The notes: generated from the letters alone by a model not told the origin. A stretch of 55,676 nt of DNA from Lamprobacter modestohalophilus (GCF_016583905.1 NZ_NRRY01000031.1:1-55676); one strand, 5' to 3'. Shown: positions 15,319 to 25,374, counted from the stretch's first letter. Translations and numbers: made by a program.

Positions 15319-16443
15319 TTACAGACGATGCTGGGCCAGAGCCCAGCTGACGTGTTCGCGGACCAGGGCACTTGGATGCTTGAGGCGCGCCTGCAAGGCT
15401 TGGCGAACCGCCTCAGAACTCGGTGCATTGCCCAAGGCGACGGCGATGTTGCGCAGCCAGCGTTCATGGCCGAGGCGGCGGATCGCGCTGCCTTCGGTGC
15501 GCGACAGGAACGCGGCCTCATCCCAACTGAACAGCTCAACCAGGGTGGTGGCATCGAGCCCATTGCGAGCAAAAAAGTCGGTCTCGTTGGTCAGCCGTGC
15601 GAAGCGATTCCAGGGGCAGCAGAGCTGGCAATCATCGCAGCCGTAGATGTGATTGCCCATCTGCAGGCGCAATGCCTCCGGGATTGGCCCGAAGTGTTCG
15701 ATGGTCAGGTAAGAGATGCAGCGCCGTGCGTCGAGCTGAAACGGCGCAATGATGGCCTTGGTTGGGCAGATATCGATGCAGGCCTGGCAGCGCCCGCAAT
15801 GCTCGCTTGCGGGCTGATCCGGCGGCAGCGGGAGGTCGCAGTAGATCTCGCCGAGGAAGAACCAAGAGCCGGCATCAGGATTGATCAGGTTGGTGTGCTT
15901 GCCGATCCAACCGAGCCCGGCCTTCTCCGCCAGGGGCTTTTCCATGACCGGCGCCGAGTCGACGAAGACCCGCCAGCCGTAAGCGCCGATGCGGTCTTCG
16001 AGCTGTTGCGCCAGGCGTTTCAGGCGTGCGCGCAGCACCTTGTGATAATCGCGACCGAGCGCATAGCGCGAGACGAAGGCGCGGGCTGGGTCGGCAAGTG
16101 CCGCGTCGATGGCCTGCTGATGTTCTGGAAGATAGTCCATCCGCGCGGAGATCACGGACAGGGTTCCAGGCATCAGCTGCGCGGGCCGTGTGCGCTTGTG
16201 ACCATGCCGGGCCATGTACTCCATGTCGCCGTGCATCGATGCGTCTAACCAGTGTTGTAACCGGGTCTCGGCCTGCGCAAGGTCGCAGTCGGCAATGCCA
16301 ACCTGCTGGAACCCGAGTGCCTGTCCCCAGGCCTTGATGTCGAGCGCCAAGGCGTCCAGTGCTAAAGCATCCAGTGCTAAGGCGTCAATGGCTAAGGCGT
16401 CGAGCGCGCTTGGCGAGCAGTGTTGGCGCGTATCATTCGGCAT
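15319..16443 (-). CDS. queG: Epoxyqueuosine reductase, cobalamin-dependent
   Basis: A 374-residue iron-sulfur and cobalamin enzyme that reduces epoxyqueuosine to queuosine in the anticodon of tRNAs for Asp, Asn, His and Tyr. Marks are KAWGQALGFQQVGIAD, GDMEYMARH, VDSAPVMEKPLAEKAGLGWIGKHTNLI, and two 4Fe-4S clusters, CGRCQACIDICPTKA and CDDCQLCCPWN. The C-terminal HEAT-like part has RNIAVALGN. The start at 16443 (MPNDTRQ) is chosen because the longer frame runs back through a dispersed intergenic repeat. Residues about 13-35 are an (ALDALAI) run from a 15-base DNA repeat that family members lack. It is the first gene of the btuFCD operon, whose product supplies its cofactor. Confidence 0.93.
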   Translation of the reverse strand: MPNDTRQHCSPSALDALAIDALALDALALDALALDIKAWGQALGFQQVGIADCDLAQAETRLQHWLDASMHGDMEYMARHGHKRTRPAQLMPGTLSVISARMDYLPEHQQAIDAALADPARAFVSRYALGRDYHKVLRARLKRLAQQLEDRIGAYGWRVFVDSAPVMEKPLAEKAGLGWIGKHTNLINPDAGSWFFLGEIYCDLPLPPDQPASEHCGRCQACIDICPTKAIIAPFQLDARRCISYLTIEHFGPIPEALRLQMGNHIYGCDDCQLCCPWNRFARLTNETDFFARNGLDATTLVELFSWDEAAFLSRTEGSAIRRLGHERWLRNIAVALGNAPSSEAVRQALQARLKHPSALVREHVSWALAQHRL

Positions 16444-16493
16444 GGTTTTGCGCCGCGTAGACGGCGATCTGCTGTCGTTGTTGGAGGTGCGCG

Positions 16494-16556
16494 TTAAGGT
16501 GAATCTGACGCGATTCATTGTCCGGGGTGGCGCCGCGCTGTGAGCGTTAGGGTATC
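16494..16556 (+). repeat. Dispersed intergenic repeat, copy B
   Basis: It reads TTAAGGTGAATCTGACGCGA and continues through a GATTCAT arm into GGGGTGGCGCCGCGCTGTGAG. It matches copies at 6721-6780 and 38533-38592 and lies 50 bases upstream of the queG start. Confidence 0.65.
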
Positions 16557-16661
16557 TCATCCGGGGCTTGCATGAGCGCATGGCGCCGGAGGCTCAATGA
16601 GCGGGACTGACCTCTGGCCAGCGCAGCACAGGATGCCGATCGGGTCAGAGCCGGAGCCTCA

Positions 16662-19600
16662 TCAAGCGGTGCCGACCCTCCGGGTCGCGCACCAGCTAGA
16701 GATGTCATCGGCGGGCATCGGGCGGGCGATCGCATAGCCTTGGCCGAGGGTGCAGCCGAGCTGCAGCAAGCGTTCGCTGTGGGCGGCGGTCTCCACGCCT
16801 TCGGCCAGCACCTGACGCCGGAACGCGGCGGCCAGACTGATGATGCCCTCGAGAATCGCCAGATCATCGGGGTCATCCAGCATATCGCGCACGAAGCTCT
16901 GGTCGATCTTGATGGTTTCCACCGGCAGGCGTTTCAGGTAGCTCAGCGAGGAGTAGCCGGTGCCAAAGTCATCCAGCGCCAAGGACAGGCCCAGCGCTTG
17001 GACGGCGCGCAGGGTTTTGGTCACCGCGACGATATCCTCCAGGGCGCTGGTTTCCAGCACCTCCAATTCCAGATCGCTGGGGTGCGCCTGCGGATAACGC
17101 GCCAAGGCCGCGCTCAGTTTGGCGATGAAATCGGCCTGGGCCAGTTGCAGGGCATCGACATTGACGCTGACCGGCAGCACCAGACCGGTGGCGCGCCAGG
17201 CGCTGACTTGCGCTAGCGCCGCCTCGATCACCCAATCGCCCAGCGCCACGATCAGCGGATCATTGGCGATGAGCGGCAAGAACACGCCTGGGGGTAAGAC
17301 GCCGCGTTCGGGGTGTTGCCAGCGGATCAGCGCCTCGGCGCCGATCACCCTGCCGTCACGCATATCCACCTTGGGCTGGTAGTAGAGGACGAATTCTTGC
17401 CGCGCGAGCGCGTGGCGAATGCATTCGCGGCCTTCATGACGCTCGCGCAATTGACGGTCATAGGCGTCGTCAAAGAGATGATAACGATTCTTGCCGGTGA
17501 GCTTGGCCTGATACATGGCCTGATCGGCCTGGCGCAGCAATTGATCGGCATCGACCGGCTCGGTTTGCGGATACAGACAGGCCCCAAGACTGGCCGAGAC
17601 CTGTAACTGAAGCCCCTGTTCATGGTGTGGCTCGGCGGCGGCCAGCAGCAACTGTTGTAGTAAGGGCAAGCTGGCCTCGAGAGGCGGAACATCCATGAAC
17701 ACCACGGCAAATTCATCGCCGCCTAGGCGCGCCAGGAGGTCGCCCTCGCGCAGCACCCCTGTCAATCTCTTCGCGACGCCGACCAGCAAGCGATCACCGA
17801 CCTCATGGCCATGGGTGTCATTGACGGCCTTGAAGCCATCCAGATCCAGATAGACCACGGCCATGCGCTCGCCCCGACGGCTGGTCTGCGCCATCGCTTG
17901 CCGTAACCGGTCGATCAACAACACGCGGTTGGGCAGGCCGGTGAGGGTGTCGAAGTGGGCAATCTGTTGCAACTGCTGCTGGTGTTGCTCCAGCATGCGG
18001 ATCTTGTTGAGGGCCAGTTCCGCGAGTCCGGCGGCGGAGGTGATGAACCCGAGTTGGTGTTCATCCGGCACCGGCTGGGGATTTAACCAGTTGAACACCA
18101 GCAGATGGTAACCGTCCTCGCGCAGGCTGAAGGGATACCAAAACAGGCTGCCAATGTGCATCCGTTCATGCAGGATGGCCGCCGAACCATCCGCACTCAA
18201 CGCCGGGTGGATGGCATCGGCGTGGCTGACCAGCCAGGTGCGCTGTTGGCGTATGTAGGTGACCCCGCTCCTGAATGTGGCCAGCGGATAGCGACCGATG
18301 GAGGAGGGCATGTTGGGATGTGCGGGATTGAGCCATTCATGCAGACCGATGATCAGTTGCTGCTTGAAATCGATGTCGTAGACCAGCGCTCGGTCCGCCC
18401 CCAAGGCCTCGCCAAGGTGTTTGCAGGTGGTGGCGAGGATCGATTCTACGCTGTACTCGGCGGCGATGGTCTGGGAGATGGCATCGATCGCCTGACGGTG
18501 CTTTTTCTGTGCCGAGATGTCCAAGAACACCGCGATGTAGCGTTGTATCTGACCCGCTGCATCGTACACCGTACTGATGGTTAGCAGCTCGGCATACTCG
18601 GCGCCATTTTGGCGTCGGTTCCAGATCTCGCCGCTCCAGCGTCCCTGCGTCTGCAGGATCTGCCACATCTGCTGGTAGAAGGCCTTAGGGTGTCGACCGG
18701 AATTCAGCAGGTGCGGATTGCGCCCAAGGACGTCCTCGCGCGGGTAGCCGGTGATGCGGGTAAAGGCCGCATTCACATCGATGATCTTGGCCTGGGCGTC
18801 GGTGATGACGATGCCTTCATGGGTGTGCTCGAAGACACTGGCGGCGAGTTGTAGCCGGGCTTCGGCCTGTTTGCGCTCATGGATATTCTCAAACAGGGTG
18901 ACGGCACCCGCGAAGCTGCCGTTTTGCATCAGGGGTCGGGCGACCACCAAGACCTCGAAGCAGTCTCCATCAGCGCGCCGGAATGCGGTTTCTTTGCGAT
19001 ACTCCTGACCGGCGCGCAACTTCTGGATGATCGGGCAGGGTGGCTCTGCCCCCCCGACAGCCATGCCAGCGCTCTCCTTATTCTCATGGTGGTGAAACAG
19101 TTCATGCGGTGACTGGCCCACGAGATCCCTGTCGCTGTAGCCGAGCAGATCCTGGGCATAGGGATTGGCGGTGACAATCCGGTGCTCGGCATCGGTTAGG
19201 TAGAGCCCCTGGCCCAGGGTGTCGGCAATCACCTTGAGGCGATGCCGCTCGCTGAGCTTTTCGTCCAGCGCGCGCAGCAGAAAAAACAGCACCAGGGCCA
19301 CGACCAGCAACGCCAACCAGGTGCCGATGACACGCACCAGCAACGCCTGATCCAGCGCGGATAAGCCCGGCTCAACCACATACGCGACGAGCATGCCGAC
19401 CTCGGCCTCACCGGGGTCGCGCACTGGTATCGCGAGCACCGCGTAATGGTGGCGATGATCCGCGCGCAGTCGAAACGCCTGTGGCTGGCCTTGCCGCAGC
19501 CGCTCGATAAGCGCCGGGCGCTCGCCGAGGCGCGCGATCAGTGGCTCGATCGCCGCCGGCAGCGGTGGTGGTGAATCCGCCCGCAGGCGGTGTGGGTCTT

Positions 19601-20387
19601 CGATCAGGAAGGCCGCCGACGCCGGCCAGGCGGCGTACAGGCCCTGCTGCTCATCGAAGAGGATGTCGCGCTGGCGTTGCTGATGCAGCAGCAACTGGAA
19701 CGCATGCCGCGGCATCAGCGCCTGTAGCTCTTCGAGCAGGGCCTTGAACGGCAGACTGAACTCCACGCTGCCCAAATGCCGGCCCTGTTCATCGATGATC
19801 GGAAACAGGCTACGGTAGCCGGACACCACGCGCCCGACCTCAAACCCAAACACCGGCTCGAGCTCGGTATTGGCGATGCGAATCGATGCGCGCACGGCCA
19901 GTAGGTTGTCGCCGAAACGCGCCGGATGATGAAAGCGTAGAAAACTGTCGCCATTGGGGCGGTGGAAGTGGAACTGGCGCAGACCGCGCTCGACCATGCG
20001 CGCATAGGCCGGGCTCAGATGCCGGAACAACTGCAGGCGCGCCGCGTCGATCTGAGCGGGATCTTGCGCGGCCTGTAGCAAGGCCATGGTGCGCGGCTGC
20101 TCGACATATTCCTCGAAATAGGTCACCACCGTATTGCGCTGCAGGGCCTGTATCGCTTGCCAGCTGATCGCCAGCGTCGACAGATTGCGCTCCAGCAGCG
20201 CCTGCACCGACTTGGCATGCTCGACCCAGAACAGGCCCAGCGCCATGAGGGCGGCGAGCAGCCAGGCCAAGGCCAGCGCCCACCCCCAGCGGCGTCGCCG
20301 CAGGACTGCTGGGGCTTTGGTCATCCTGTGGAAGACCTTGCTGCCGCTGCCCCCGTTCGCTCCGATTCCTCTAACAGGCAGAGGCAC
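16662..20387 (-). CDS. Membrane sensor with Cache, PAS, PAS, GAF, GGDEF and EAL domains
   Basis: A 1241-residue c-di-GMP enzyme. Order, with rough residues: basic start and membrane helix 30-55; periplasmic double-Cache-like sensor 60-345 with FHFHRPNGDSFLRFHHP and PVFGFEVGRVVSGYR; second helix 348-372; PAS 385-500 and PAS 510-630 (PHELFHHHEN, GYPREDVLGRNP); GAF 640-800; GGDEF 820-985 with intact LARLGGDEF; EAL 1000-1235 with AEALIRWQHP, DDFGTGYSSL and LAEGVET. Both catalytic motifs look complete, so it could make and break c-di-GMP. The GTG start overlaps by one base the stop of the PhnD-like gene upstream, so the two are coupled; the binding protein may feed the periplasmic domain. An ATG at 20324 is another possible start. 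Confidence 0.92.
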   Translation of the reverse strand: MPLPVRGIGANGGSGSKVFHRMTKAPAVLRRRRWGWALALAWLLAALMALGLFWVEHAKSVQALLERNLSTLAISWQAIQALQRNTVVTYFEEYVEQPRTMALLQAAQDPAQIDAARLQLFRHLSPAYARMVERGLRQFHFHRPNGDSFLRFHHPARFGDNLLAVRASIRIANTELEPVFGFEVGRVVSGYRSLFPIIDEQGRHLGSVEFSLPFKALLEELQALMPRHAFQLLLHQQRQRDILFDEQQGLYAAWPASAAFLIEDPHRLRADSPPPLPAAIEPLIARLGERPALIERLRQGQPQAFRLRADHRHHYAVLAIPVRDPGEAEVGMLVAYVVEPGLSALDQALLVRVIGTWLALLVVALVLFFLLRALDEKLSERHRLKVIADTLGQGLYLTDAEHRIVTANPYAQDLLGYSDRDLVGQSPHELFHHHENKESAGMAVGGAEPPCPIIQKLRAGQEYRKETAFRRADGDCFEVLVVARPLMQNGSFAGAVTLFENIHERKQAEARLQLAASVFEHTHEGIVITDAQAKIIDVNAAFTRITGYPREDVLGRNPHLLNSGRHPKAFYQQMWQILQTQGRWSGEIWNRRQNGAEYAELLTISTVYDAAGQIQRYIAVFLDISAQKKHRQAIDAISQTIAAEYSVESILATTCKHLGEALGADRALVYDIDFKQQLIIGLHEWLNPAHPNMPSSIGRYPLATFRSGVTYIRQQRTWLVSHADAIHPALSADGSAAILHERMHIGSLFWYPFSLREDGYHLLVFNWLNPQPVPDEHQLGFITSAAGLAELALNKIRMLEQHQQQLQQIAHFDTLTGLPNRVLLIDRLRQAMAQTSRRGERMAVVYLDLDGFKAVNDTHGHEVGDRLLVGVAKRLTGVLREGDLLARLGGDEFAVVFMDVPPLEASLPLLQQLLLAAAEPHHEQGLQLQVSASLGACLYPQTEPVDADQLLRQADQAMYQAKLTGKNRYHLFDDAYDRQLRERHEGRECIRHALARQEFVLYYQPKVDMRDGRVIGAEALIRWQHPERGVLPPGVFLPLIANDPLIVALGDWVIEAALAQVSAWRATGLVLPVSVNVDALQLAQADFIAKLSAALARYPQAHPSDLELEVLETSALEDIVAVTKTLRAVQALGLSLALDDFGTGYSSLSYLKRLPVETIKIDQSFVRDMLDDPDDLAILEGIISLAAAFRRQVLAEGVETAAHSERLLQLGCTLGQGYAIARPMPADDISSWCATRRVGTA

Positions 20388-21256
20388 TAGGGCGCGACCT
20401 GATCGAGCCAGTCGGCAGCAAATGCGCGCATGGCTTCAATACGCTCGAAGAGTCGGCGTTCGAAGGCCGCGAAGCCATGACGGCCATTCTGCAGGAGGGC
20501 AAGCTGATCTTCGGGCAGGGCAAGCAGCGCCGCCTGCAACAGGTTGAACGTCTCGACGCCCAGGCGCTCGGTGTTGGCGGCCAGGACGAAGCCGGGGACC
20601 GGCTCCGACGCCGCGAGCACCCGCAAGCCCAGCCCGTGAAAGTTCAGCGCCAGGGTTTCCTTGGCCCCGCCGAGCATAAAGGACTCCCGCAGCACGGCCA
20701 GCGCCACCTCGTCATGACCACCCTGGTACGTCGCTTGAACAGCGGCCGGAATGATGCCGTGCTCGGCCAGCAGCCAGAAGCTGGCGGTCGGTCCGCAAGT
20801 CGATTCCCGGCGCGTCAGTGCCAGCGTTAGCGGCTGCTCGCGGCCGGCGACCTGGAAGAGCGCCCTCAGGCCATCGACCGGAGCCACGAGAACACAGCGA
20901 TAATCGGTTCGCCCGTCCGCTTCACGGAAGGTCGCCAGCGCCTGCAGGTGAGGCATCGACTCGCGCGCCAACAGGAACGGCAGTGGGCCAAGTTCGGTGA
21001 GGTCGACGGCGCCGCCTGTGATGGCATCGAGTAGGGCGGCATGGTCGGGGTACAGACGCATCTCGAGGGGGCGCTGCAGTAACTGCGCCAGTAGATCGGC
21101 CAGTGGCTGATTGCGCGCTTGGGTCAGCGAGGGGTTTTCCAGCGGCAGGGGCGCGTAGACCAATGCCGGCTCGGCCGTCGACTCGGTCGCCGACGATCCA
21201 GCCGAGGGTAAGAGGATGAAGCACAGCGCTGTGACCGCTCTTGCAAACCGGGCCAT
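20387..21256 (-). CDS. PhnD-like periplasmic binding protein
   Basis: A 289-residue PhnD/SsuA-type periplasmic binding protein. The chosen start MARFARAVTALCFILLPSAG gives a normal signal peptide; frames opening at 21301 or 21367 would add an odd polar leader. The mature part begins LVYAPLPLENPSLTQARNQPLADLLAQLLQRPLEMRLYPDHAALLDAITGGAVDLTELGPLPFLLA as broken across the family's usual first lobe, and a second lobe with YQGGHDEVALAVLRESFMLGGA follows. There is no ABC permease or ATPase beside it. Instead its stop overlaps the start of a GGDEF/EAL sensor. In such pairs the binding protein is thought to sense a ligand for the cyclase rather than import it. The ligand is unknown. Confidence 0.82.
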   Translation of the reverse strand: MARFARAVTALCFILLPSAGSSATESTAEPALVYAPLPLENPSLTQARNQPLADLLAQLLQRPLEMRLYPDHAALLDAITGGAVDLTELGPLPFLLARESMPHLQALATFREADGRTDYRCVLVAPVDGLRALFQVAGREQPLTLALTRRESTCGPTASFWLLAEHGIIPAAVQATYQGGHDEVALAVLRESFMLGGAKETLALNFHGLGLRVLAASEPVPGFVLAANTERLGVETFNLLQAALLALPEDQLALLQNGRHGFAAFERRLFERIEAMRAFAADWLDQVAP

Positions 21257-21643
21257 CTGACGACGACCAGACAGTCGCGGGTAAGATCCAAAAAGGTGCA
21301 TATTCTCATCATAGGGGTCACGAGTGCCGCACCAACCATTCGCAAAGCGCATGTGGGACCATCGCAAAAGGATAGGCTCTGCCGACGAAGAAGACAGATA
21401 ATCCTAAGTATTGATAGCCCATGTGATCCGAAATCACAAGTCATCATGCGTAGCCGCTTTGCGTGCTTGTTGCGTGCTTGGCACAGATCTTAACAGCAGG
21501 GCCTGGACAGCAGGGCGTTAACAGCTCCCGATTTCGCTGCGATGCCTGCTGACGAGCGTCAAGCGGCGCGAGCGCGTCTCTGCCTATACTAGACGGCTTT
21601 TTTGCGGCCCGACTCCTAGGTCGCGCCGCCTGTAGGATGTTGA
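21257..21643. promoter_or_regulatory. Divergent promoter region between phnD-like gene and btuB
   Basis: About 390 bases with no gene. TATACT at 21585-21590 could be a -10 box for btuB, though no good -35 is 17 bases away. I searched for cobalamin-riboswitch landmarks (B12 box GCCACTG-like and CCAGGAGACC-like strings) and did not find them. Confidence 0.35.
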
Positions 21644-23512
21644 ATGAAGCTGTCTGTCTCGATTCCGGGGCTCGCGATCGTTTTGGCGATGGCTACCCAG
21701 TCGGTCTTTGCTCAGGTCGAAGCCGTCGGTGAGCTTGACCCGATCGTGGTGACCGCCACGCGCACGGCACAGACCGACGACGAGACGCTGGCCTCGGTCA
21801 CGGTGATCGATCGTGCCGAGATCGAACGGCGTCAGTCGCGCAGCATGACGGACGTCTTGCGCGGGCTGCCTGGCGTCGAGGTTGTGACCAATGGTGGGCT
21901 TGGGCACAACAGCTCGGTCTATCTGCGCGGCACCCGGCCCGACCACAGCTTGCTGCTGATCGATGGGGTGCGCATCGGCTCGGCGAGCAGTGGCTTCCTG
22001 CCTTGGGCCTCGATTCCGCTGGGGCAGGTCGAGCGGGTCGAGGTGGTGCGCGGTCCCAGCTCCAGTCTCTATGGCTCGGAGGCCATTGGTGGCGTGGTCC
22101 AGGTCTTCACGCGCCGAGGCCAGGGTGGTCCGCTGACACCAAGGCTGCTGCTCGGCGCCGGCACCTACAACACCGCGAACGCGCAGTTTGGTCTGTCCGC
22201 CGGCACCGAGACCGCCTATGGGACGGGCTGGTTCGATGCCGGACTTGGCTTCGAGCAGACCCAAGGCTTTAACGTCTGCGACGGCCAACCGCGGAGTGTC
22301 GGAGGTGGCGGCTGCGGCGTCTACGAATTCGATGATGACGGCTACAGCAACGGCAATGGCTCCCTGCGTGCTGGCTGGGCCTTCTCTGATCGGCTCGAGC
22401 TGGATGTCAATTTCCTGCGCTCGGTTGGCGATCTCGACTACGACGGTAGCCTGTTCTATGGCAACGAACAGCGCCAGGTGCTGCAGGTGGCGGGCGCGAG
22501 CCTGGTCGCCAAGCCACTCGACCCCTGGACGCTGACCTTGCGCGCTGGTCGTAGCTGGGACGATAGCGAGGTGTTCGCTGATGGTGTGTTCATCAACCGG
22601 CTCGATACCCGACGCGATCAGCTCAGCTGGCAGAACGATATCGCCTTCGCGCCACAGCAACTGGCAACCATTGGCATCGACTACCTGCGCGATGAGCTCA
22701 GCACCCCGACCGCCTATAACGAGACCTCGCGCGAGACGACGGGCGCCTTCGGCCAGTACCTTGGTCGCCTGCTGGGCCAGGATCTTCAGCTCAGCCTGCG
22801 CCATGACGACAACGACCAGTACGGCGGCCAAACCACCGGCAACGCGCTCTGGGGCTATGAGCTCACTCATGGGCTACGCCTGACCGCCGCCTACGGTACC
22901 GCTTTCAAGGCGCCGACCTTCAACGACCTCTATTATCCCGGTTACGGCAATCCCGACCTCGAGCCGGAGAGCTCGCGCAGCCTAGAGCTTGGCGTCTCGG
23001 GCCGCCATGGTTGGGGTGATTGGGCGCTGAATGCCTACCAGACCGATATCGATGATCTGATCGCGTTCGATGCCGCGACCTACTCGCCGATGAATATTGA
23101 TCGGGCACGCATCCGTGGCGTCGAGCTTTGGGGCACGGCTGAGTTGGCGGGCTGGCTGCTCGATGCCAACCTGACCTTGCTCGATCCACGCAACGAGAGC
23201 GAAGGGCCCAACGACGGCAACCTGCTACCACGCCGTGCCGAGCAGACCTTGAGGCTCGACGCCGACCGGCAGTTCGGCCGGATTGGCATTGGTGGCACTC
23301 TGTTCGCGGCTGGCCGACGCTTCGATAACGACGCTAACACGGTGCGACTGGATGGCTACAAGCTGTTCGATCTGCGTGCTGATTACGCCTTCACTGACGC
23401 CCTGCGGATCGAGGGTCGAGTCGAGAATCTATTCGACGAGCAGTATGAGACCGCGGCGTTTTTCAACCAGCCCGGCCGCACGTTCTTTGTCGCGCTGCGC
23501 TATGCGCCTTAG
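21644..23512 (+). CDS. btuB: TonB-dependent vitamin B12 outer-membrane receptor
   Basis: A 622-residue outer-membrane receptor. A signal peptide ends near residue 23 (SVFAQ). The TonB box is DPIVVTATR at about 31-39. The plug has TDVLRGLPGVEV, SVYLRGTRPDHSLLLIDGVRI and VEVVRGPSSSLYGSEAIGGVV. The barrel follows, with the TonB-dependent-receptor signature near AYGTAFKAPTFNDLYYPGYGNPDLEPE and a C-terminal aromatic strand (TFFVALRYAP). Length and order fit BtuB. It heads a same-strand group btuB-cobT-cobC-cobD, which supports B12 as the ligand. The stop is followed by three copies of GCGCCTTAG-like sequence. Confidence 0.9.
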   Translation: MKLSVSIPGLAIVLAMATQSVFAQVEAVGELDPIVVTATRTAQTDDETLASVTVIDRAEIERRQSRSMTDVLRGLPGVEVVTNGGLGHNSSVYLRGTRPDHSLLLIDGVRIGSASSGFLPWASIPLGQVERVEVVRGPSSSLYGSEAIGGVVQVFTRRGQGGPLTPRLLLGAGTYNTANAQFGLSAGTETAYGTGWFDAGLGFEQTQGFNVCDGQPRSVGGGGCGVYEFDDDGYSNGNGSLRAGWAFSDRLELDVNFLRSVGDLDYDGSLFYGNEQRQVLQVAGASLVAKPLDPWTLTLRAGRSWDDSEVFADGVFINRLDTRRDQLSWQNDIAFAPQQLATIGIDYLRDELSTPTAYNETSRETTGAFGQYLGRLLGQDLQLSLRHDDNDQYGGQTTGNALWGYELTHGLRLTAAYGTAFKAPTFNDLYYPGYGNPDLEPESSRSLELGVSGRHGWGDWALNAYQTDIDDLIAFDAATYSPMNIDRARIRGVELWGTAELAGWLLDANLTLLDPRNESEGPNDGNLLPRRAEQTLRLDADRQFGRIGIGGTLFAAGRRFDNDANTVRLDGYKLFDLRADYAFTDALRIEGRVENLFDEQYETAAFFNQPGRTFFVALRYAP

Positions 23513-23578
23513 AGGCGCCTTAGGTGCGCCTTAGGTGCGCCTCAAGAACGGCGACCCACCACGCCCGAGGAATACCCG

Positions 23579-24742
23579 TTGAATCCTGATCTCGTAAATC
23601 CTGATCTCGTGAATCTTGATCTCGAATGGCTTCATGCCCCCGCCGCAGCGGTCGACTTGGATGCTCGCGAAGCCGCCATCAGCCGCCAGGGCGAGCTGAC
23701 CAAGCCGCTAGGCTCACTCGGCCGGCTGGAAGACATCGCGATTCAACTCGCCGCCCTGCAAGGGCGTGAGCAGCCAGCGTTGGGGCAGGTACAGATTGCC
23801 GTGTTTGCCGCCGACCATGGGGTTGCCGCGTCGGGGGTTTCGGCCTTCCCGCAGGCGGTCACGGCGCAGATGGTCGCCAACATGGCCTCCGGTGGCGCCG
23901 CCATCAGTGTGCTGGCACGGGAGATCGGCGCCGGGATCGAGCTGATCAATCTTGGCACCGTGGCGCCCGTGCCGGCGCATCCGCTGATCCGGGATGCGGT
24001 GATAGACGCCGGCAGCGCCAACCTTGCCGAAGGTCCGGCGATGTCGGCTGAGCAGCTCGCGCTGGCGCTGGCTGAGGGTAAAGCGGCGGTGCAGCGGGCG
24101 CGTGCGGCTGGCGCCGAGCTCTTCATTGCGGGAGAGATGGGGATCGGTAACACGACCCCGGCAACGGCGCTCGCCTGCGCACTGCTGGCGCTGCCGGTCG
24201 TGGAGCTGGTCGGCCCTGGCACCGGGCTTGATCGCAGCGGCATCGAGCGCAAGCGCGCGCTGATCGAGCGAGCACTGACGCTGCATCGTGACCAGCTTGG
24301 CGATCAGCCTGGCAATCTACCTGGCAATCTACCTGGCGGTCTGCCTGGCAACCAGCTTGGCGATCCACTCGCCGATCCGCTCAGTGCGCTAGCGCGGCTT
24401 GGCGGCTTCGAGATCGCCGCGATGGCGGGCGCCTATGTTGCCTGTGCTCAGCAAGGGCTGCCGATGCTCGTCGACGGCTTCATCAGCACGGCGGCAGCCT
24501 TGGTCGCGAGCCGGCTCTGCCCGGGTGCGGTTGATTGGATGTTGCTTGCGCACGCCTCCGCTGAGCCCGGGCATCGGGCGATGGTCGAGGCAATCGGGCT
24601 GCGGCCGTTGCTGGATCTCGGCATGCGCTTGGGCGAGGGCAGCGGCGCCGCAGCGGCGGTACCGCTGTTGCGTCTGGCCTGTGCGCTGCACGCGCAGATG
24701 GCGACCTTTGCTGAGGCGGGCGTCGCCGCTCAGGCCAGCTAA
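23579..24742 (+). CDS. cobT: Nicotinate-nucleotide:dimethylbenzimidazole phosphoribosyltransferase
   Basis: A 387-residue CobT, which makes alpha-ribazole 5'-phosphate for the lower ligand of cobalamin. Recognised by [60 protein letters not shown], and the C-terminal [14 protein letters not shown] with the active-site glutamate. The TTG at 23579 is preceded by GAGG at good spacing. Two features are unusual: the N-terminus is a 15-base unit read three times (NPDLV), and a Pro/Gly/Leu-rich insert (about residues 240-262, [12 protein letters not shown]) comes from a 12-base repeat in a loop before [16 protein letters not shown]. Conserved residues flank both, so activity should be kept. Its stop overlaps the cobC start (TAATG). 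Confidence 0.93.
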   Translation: MNPDLVNPDLVNLDLEWLHAPAAAVDLDAREAAISRQGELTKPLGSLGRLEDIAIQLAALQGREQPALGQVQIAVFAADHGVAASGVSAFPQAVTAQMVANMASGGAAISVLAREIGAGIELINLGTVAPVPAHPLIRDAVIDAGSANLAEGPAMSAEQLALALAEGKAAVQRARAAGAELFIAGEMGIGNTTPATALACALLALPVVELVGPGTGLDRSGIERKRALIERALTLHRDQLGDQPGNLPGNLPGGLPGNQLGDPLADPLSALARLGGFEIAAMAGAYVACAQQGLPMLVDGFISTAAALVASRLCPGAVDWMLLAHASAEPGHRAMVEAIGLRPLLDLGMRLGEGSGAAAAVPLLRLACALHAQMATFAEAGVAAQAS

Positions 24743-25332
24743 TGTCTCGCCTGGTCGATCTGATCCGTCACGGTGAGGTCGCCGGCGGCGCCTGCTTTCG
24801 CGGCCGGCGCGATGATCCGCTCAGCGCGATGGGATGGTCGCAGCTTGAGGCTGCGACGGCCGATCAAACAGCCGGAGGACTCAGCCGCTGGGATCGCATC
24901 CTCTGCTCGCCGGCTTCGCGCTGCGCGGCCTTTGCTGACTGGCTTGGAGAACGGCTCGGGCTGCAGGTCGAGCAGGTCGAGGCCTTGCGCGAGCGCGATT
25001 TCGGCGCCTGGGAAGGGCTGCGCGCGGATCAGATTCCGCTCGATGACCTGGCTCGTTTTTGGGCCGACCCGAGCGGCTACGATCCGCCGAGTTCGGAGCC
25101 CTTTGCGGTCTTTCGCCAGCGTGTGATCGATGCCTGGTGTCGGCTCCTGGCCGGGAGCGGAGATCACCTGTTGCTGATCACGCATGGAGGCGTCATCCGA
25201 GTCATCTTGGGCGAGCTGCTCGGCATCCCCGCCGAGCGGCTAATCCTGCTCGAGGTACCAACCGCCTGTCGCTCGCGTGTACGGCTGCCCGCCGAGGGCG
25301 GCCTGCCAAGCCTGATCGCTCATGGCTGCTGA
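24742..25332 (+). CDS. cobC: Alpha-ribazole phosphatase (histidine phosphatase family)
   Basis: A 196-residue histidine phosphatase. LIRHGEV near residue 8 holds the phosphorylated histidine, the R in CSPASRC and E in ERDFGAWEG complete the phosphate pocket, and LLITHGGVIR has the second histidine. Family members remove phosphate from alpha-ribazole 5'-phosphate or adenosylcobalamin 5'-phosphate. The assignment rests on this fold and on the overlap with cobT upstream and cobD downstream; general phosphoglycerate-mutase-like phosphatases look similar. Confidence 0.88.
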   Translation: MSRLVDLIRHGEVAGGACFRGRRDDPLSAMGWSQLEAATADQTAGGLSRWDRILCSPASRCAAFADWLGERLGLQVEQVEALRERDFGAWEGLRADQIPLDDLARFWADPSGYDPPSSEPFAVFRQRVIDAWCRLLAGSGDHLLLITHGGVIRVILGELLGIPAERLILLEVPTACRSRVRLPAEGGLPSLIAHGC

Positions 25333-25374
25333 TCCGGTGGGGATCATGAACGCAGCGCATCGCCACCAACTTGG

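Noticed and set aside
21257-21643. Possible cobalamin riboswitch upstream of btuB
   Set aside because: I looked on both strands here and upstream of queG and cobQ for B12-box-like strings and the surrounding stems and found none. A covariance search (Rfam cobalamin model) would be decisive.
21584-22870. 428-codon frame opposite btuB
   Set aside because: Antisense to a clear TonB-dependent receptor; no family features.
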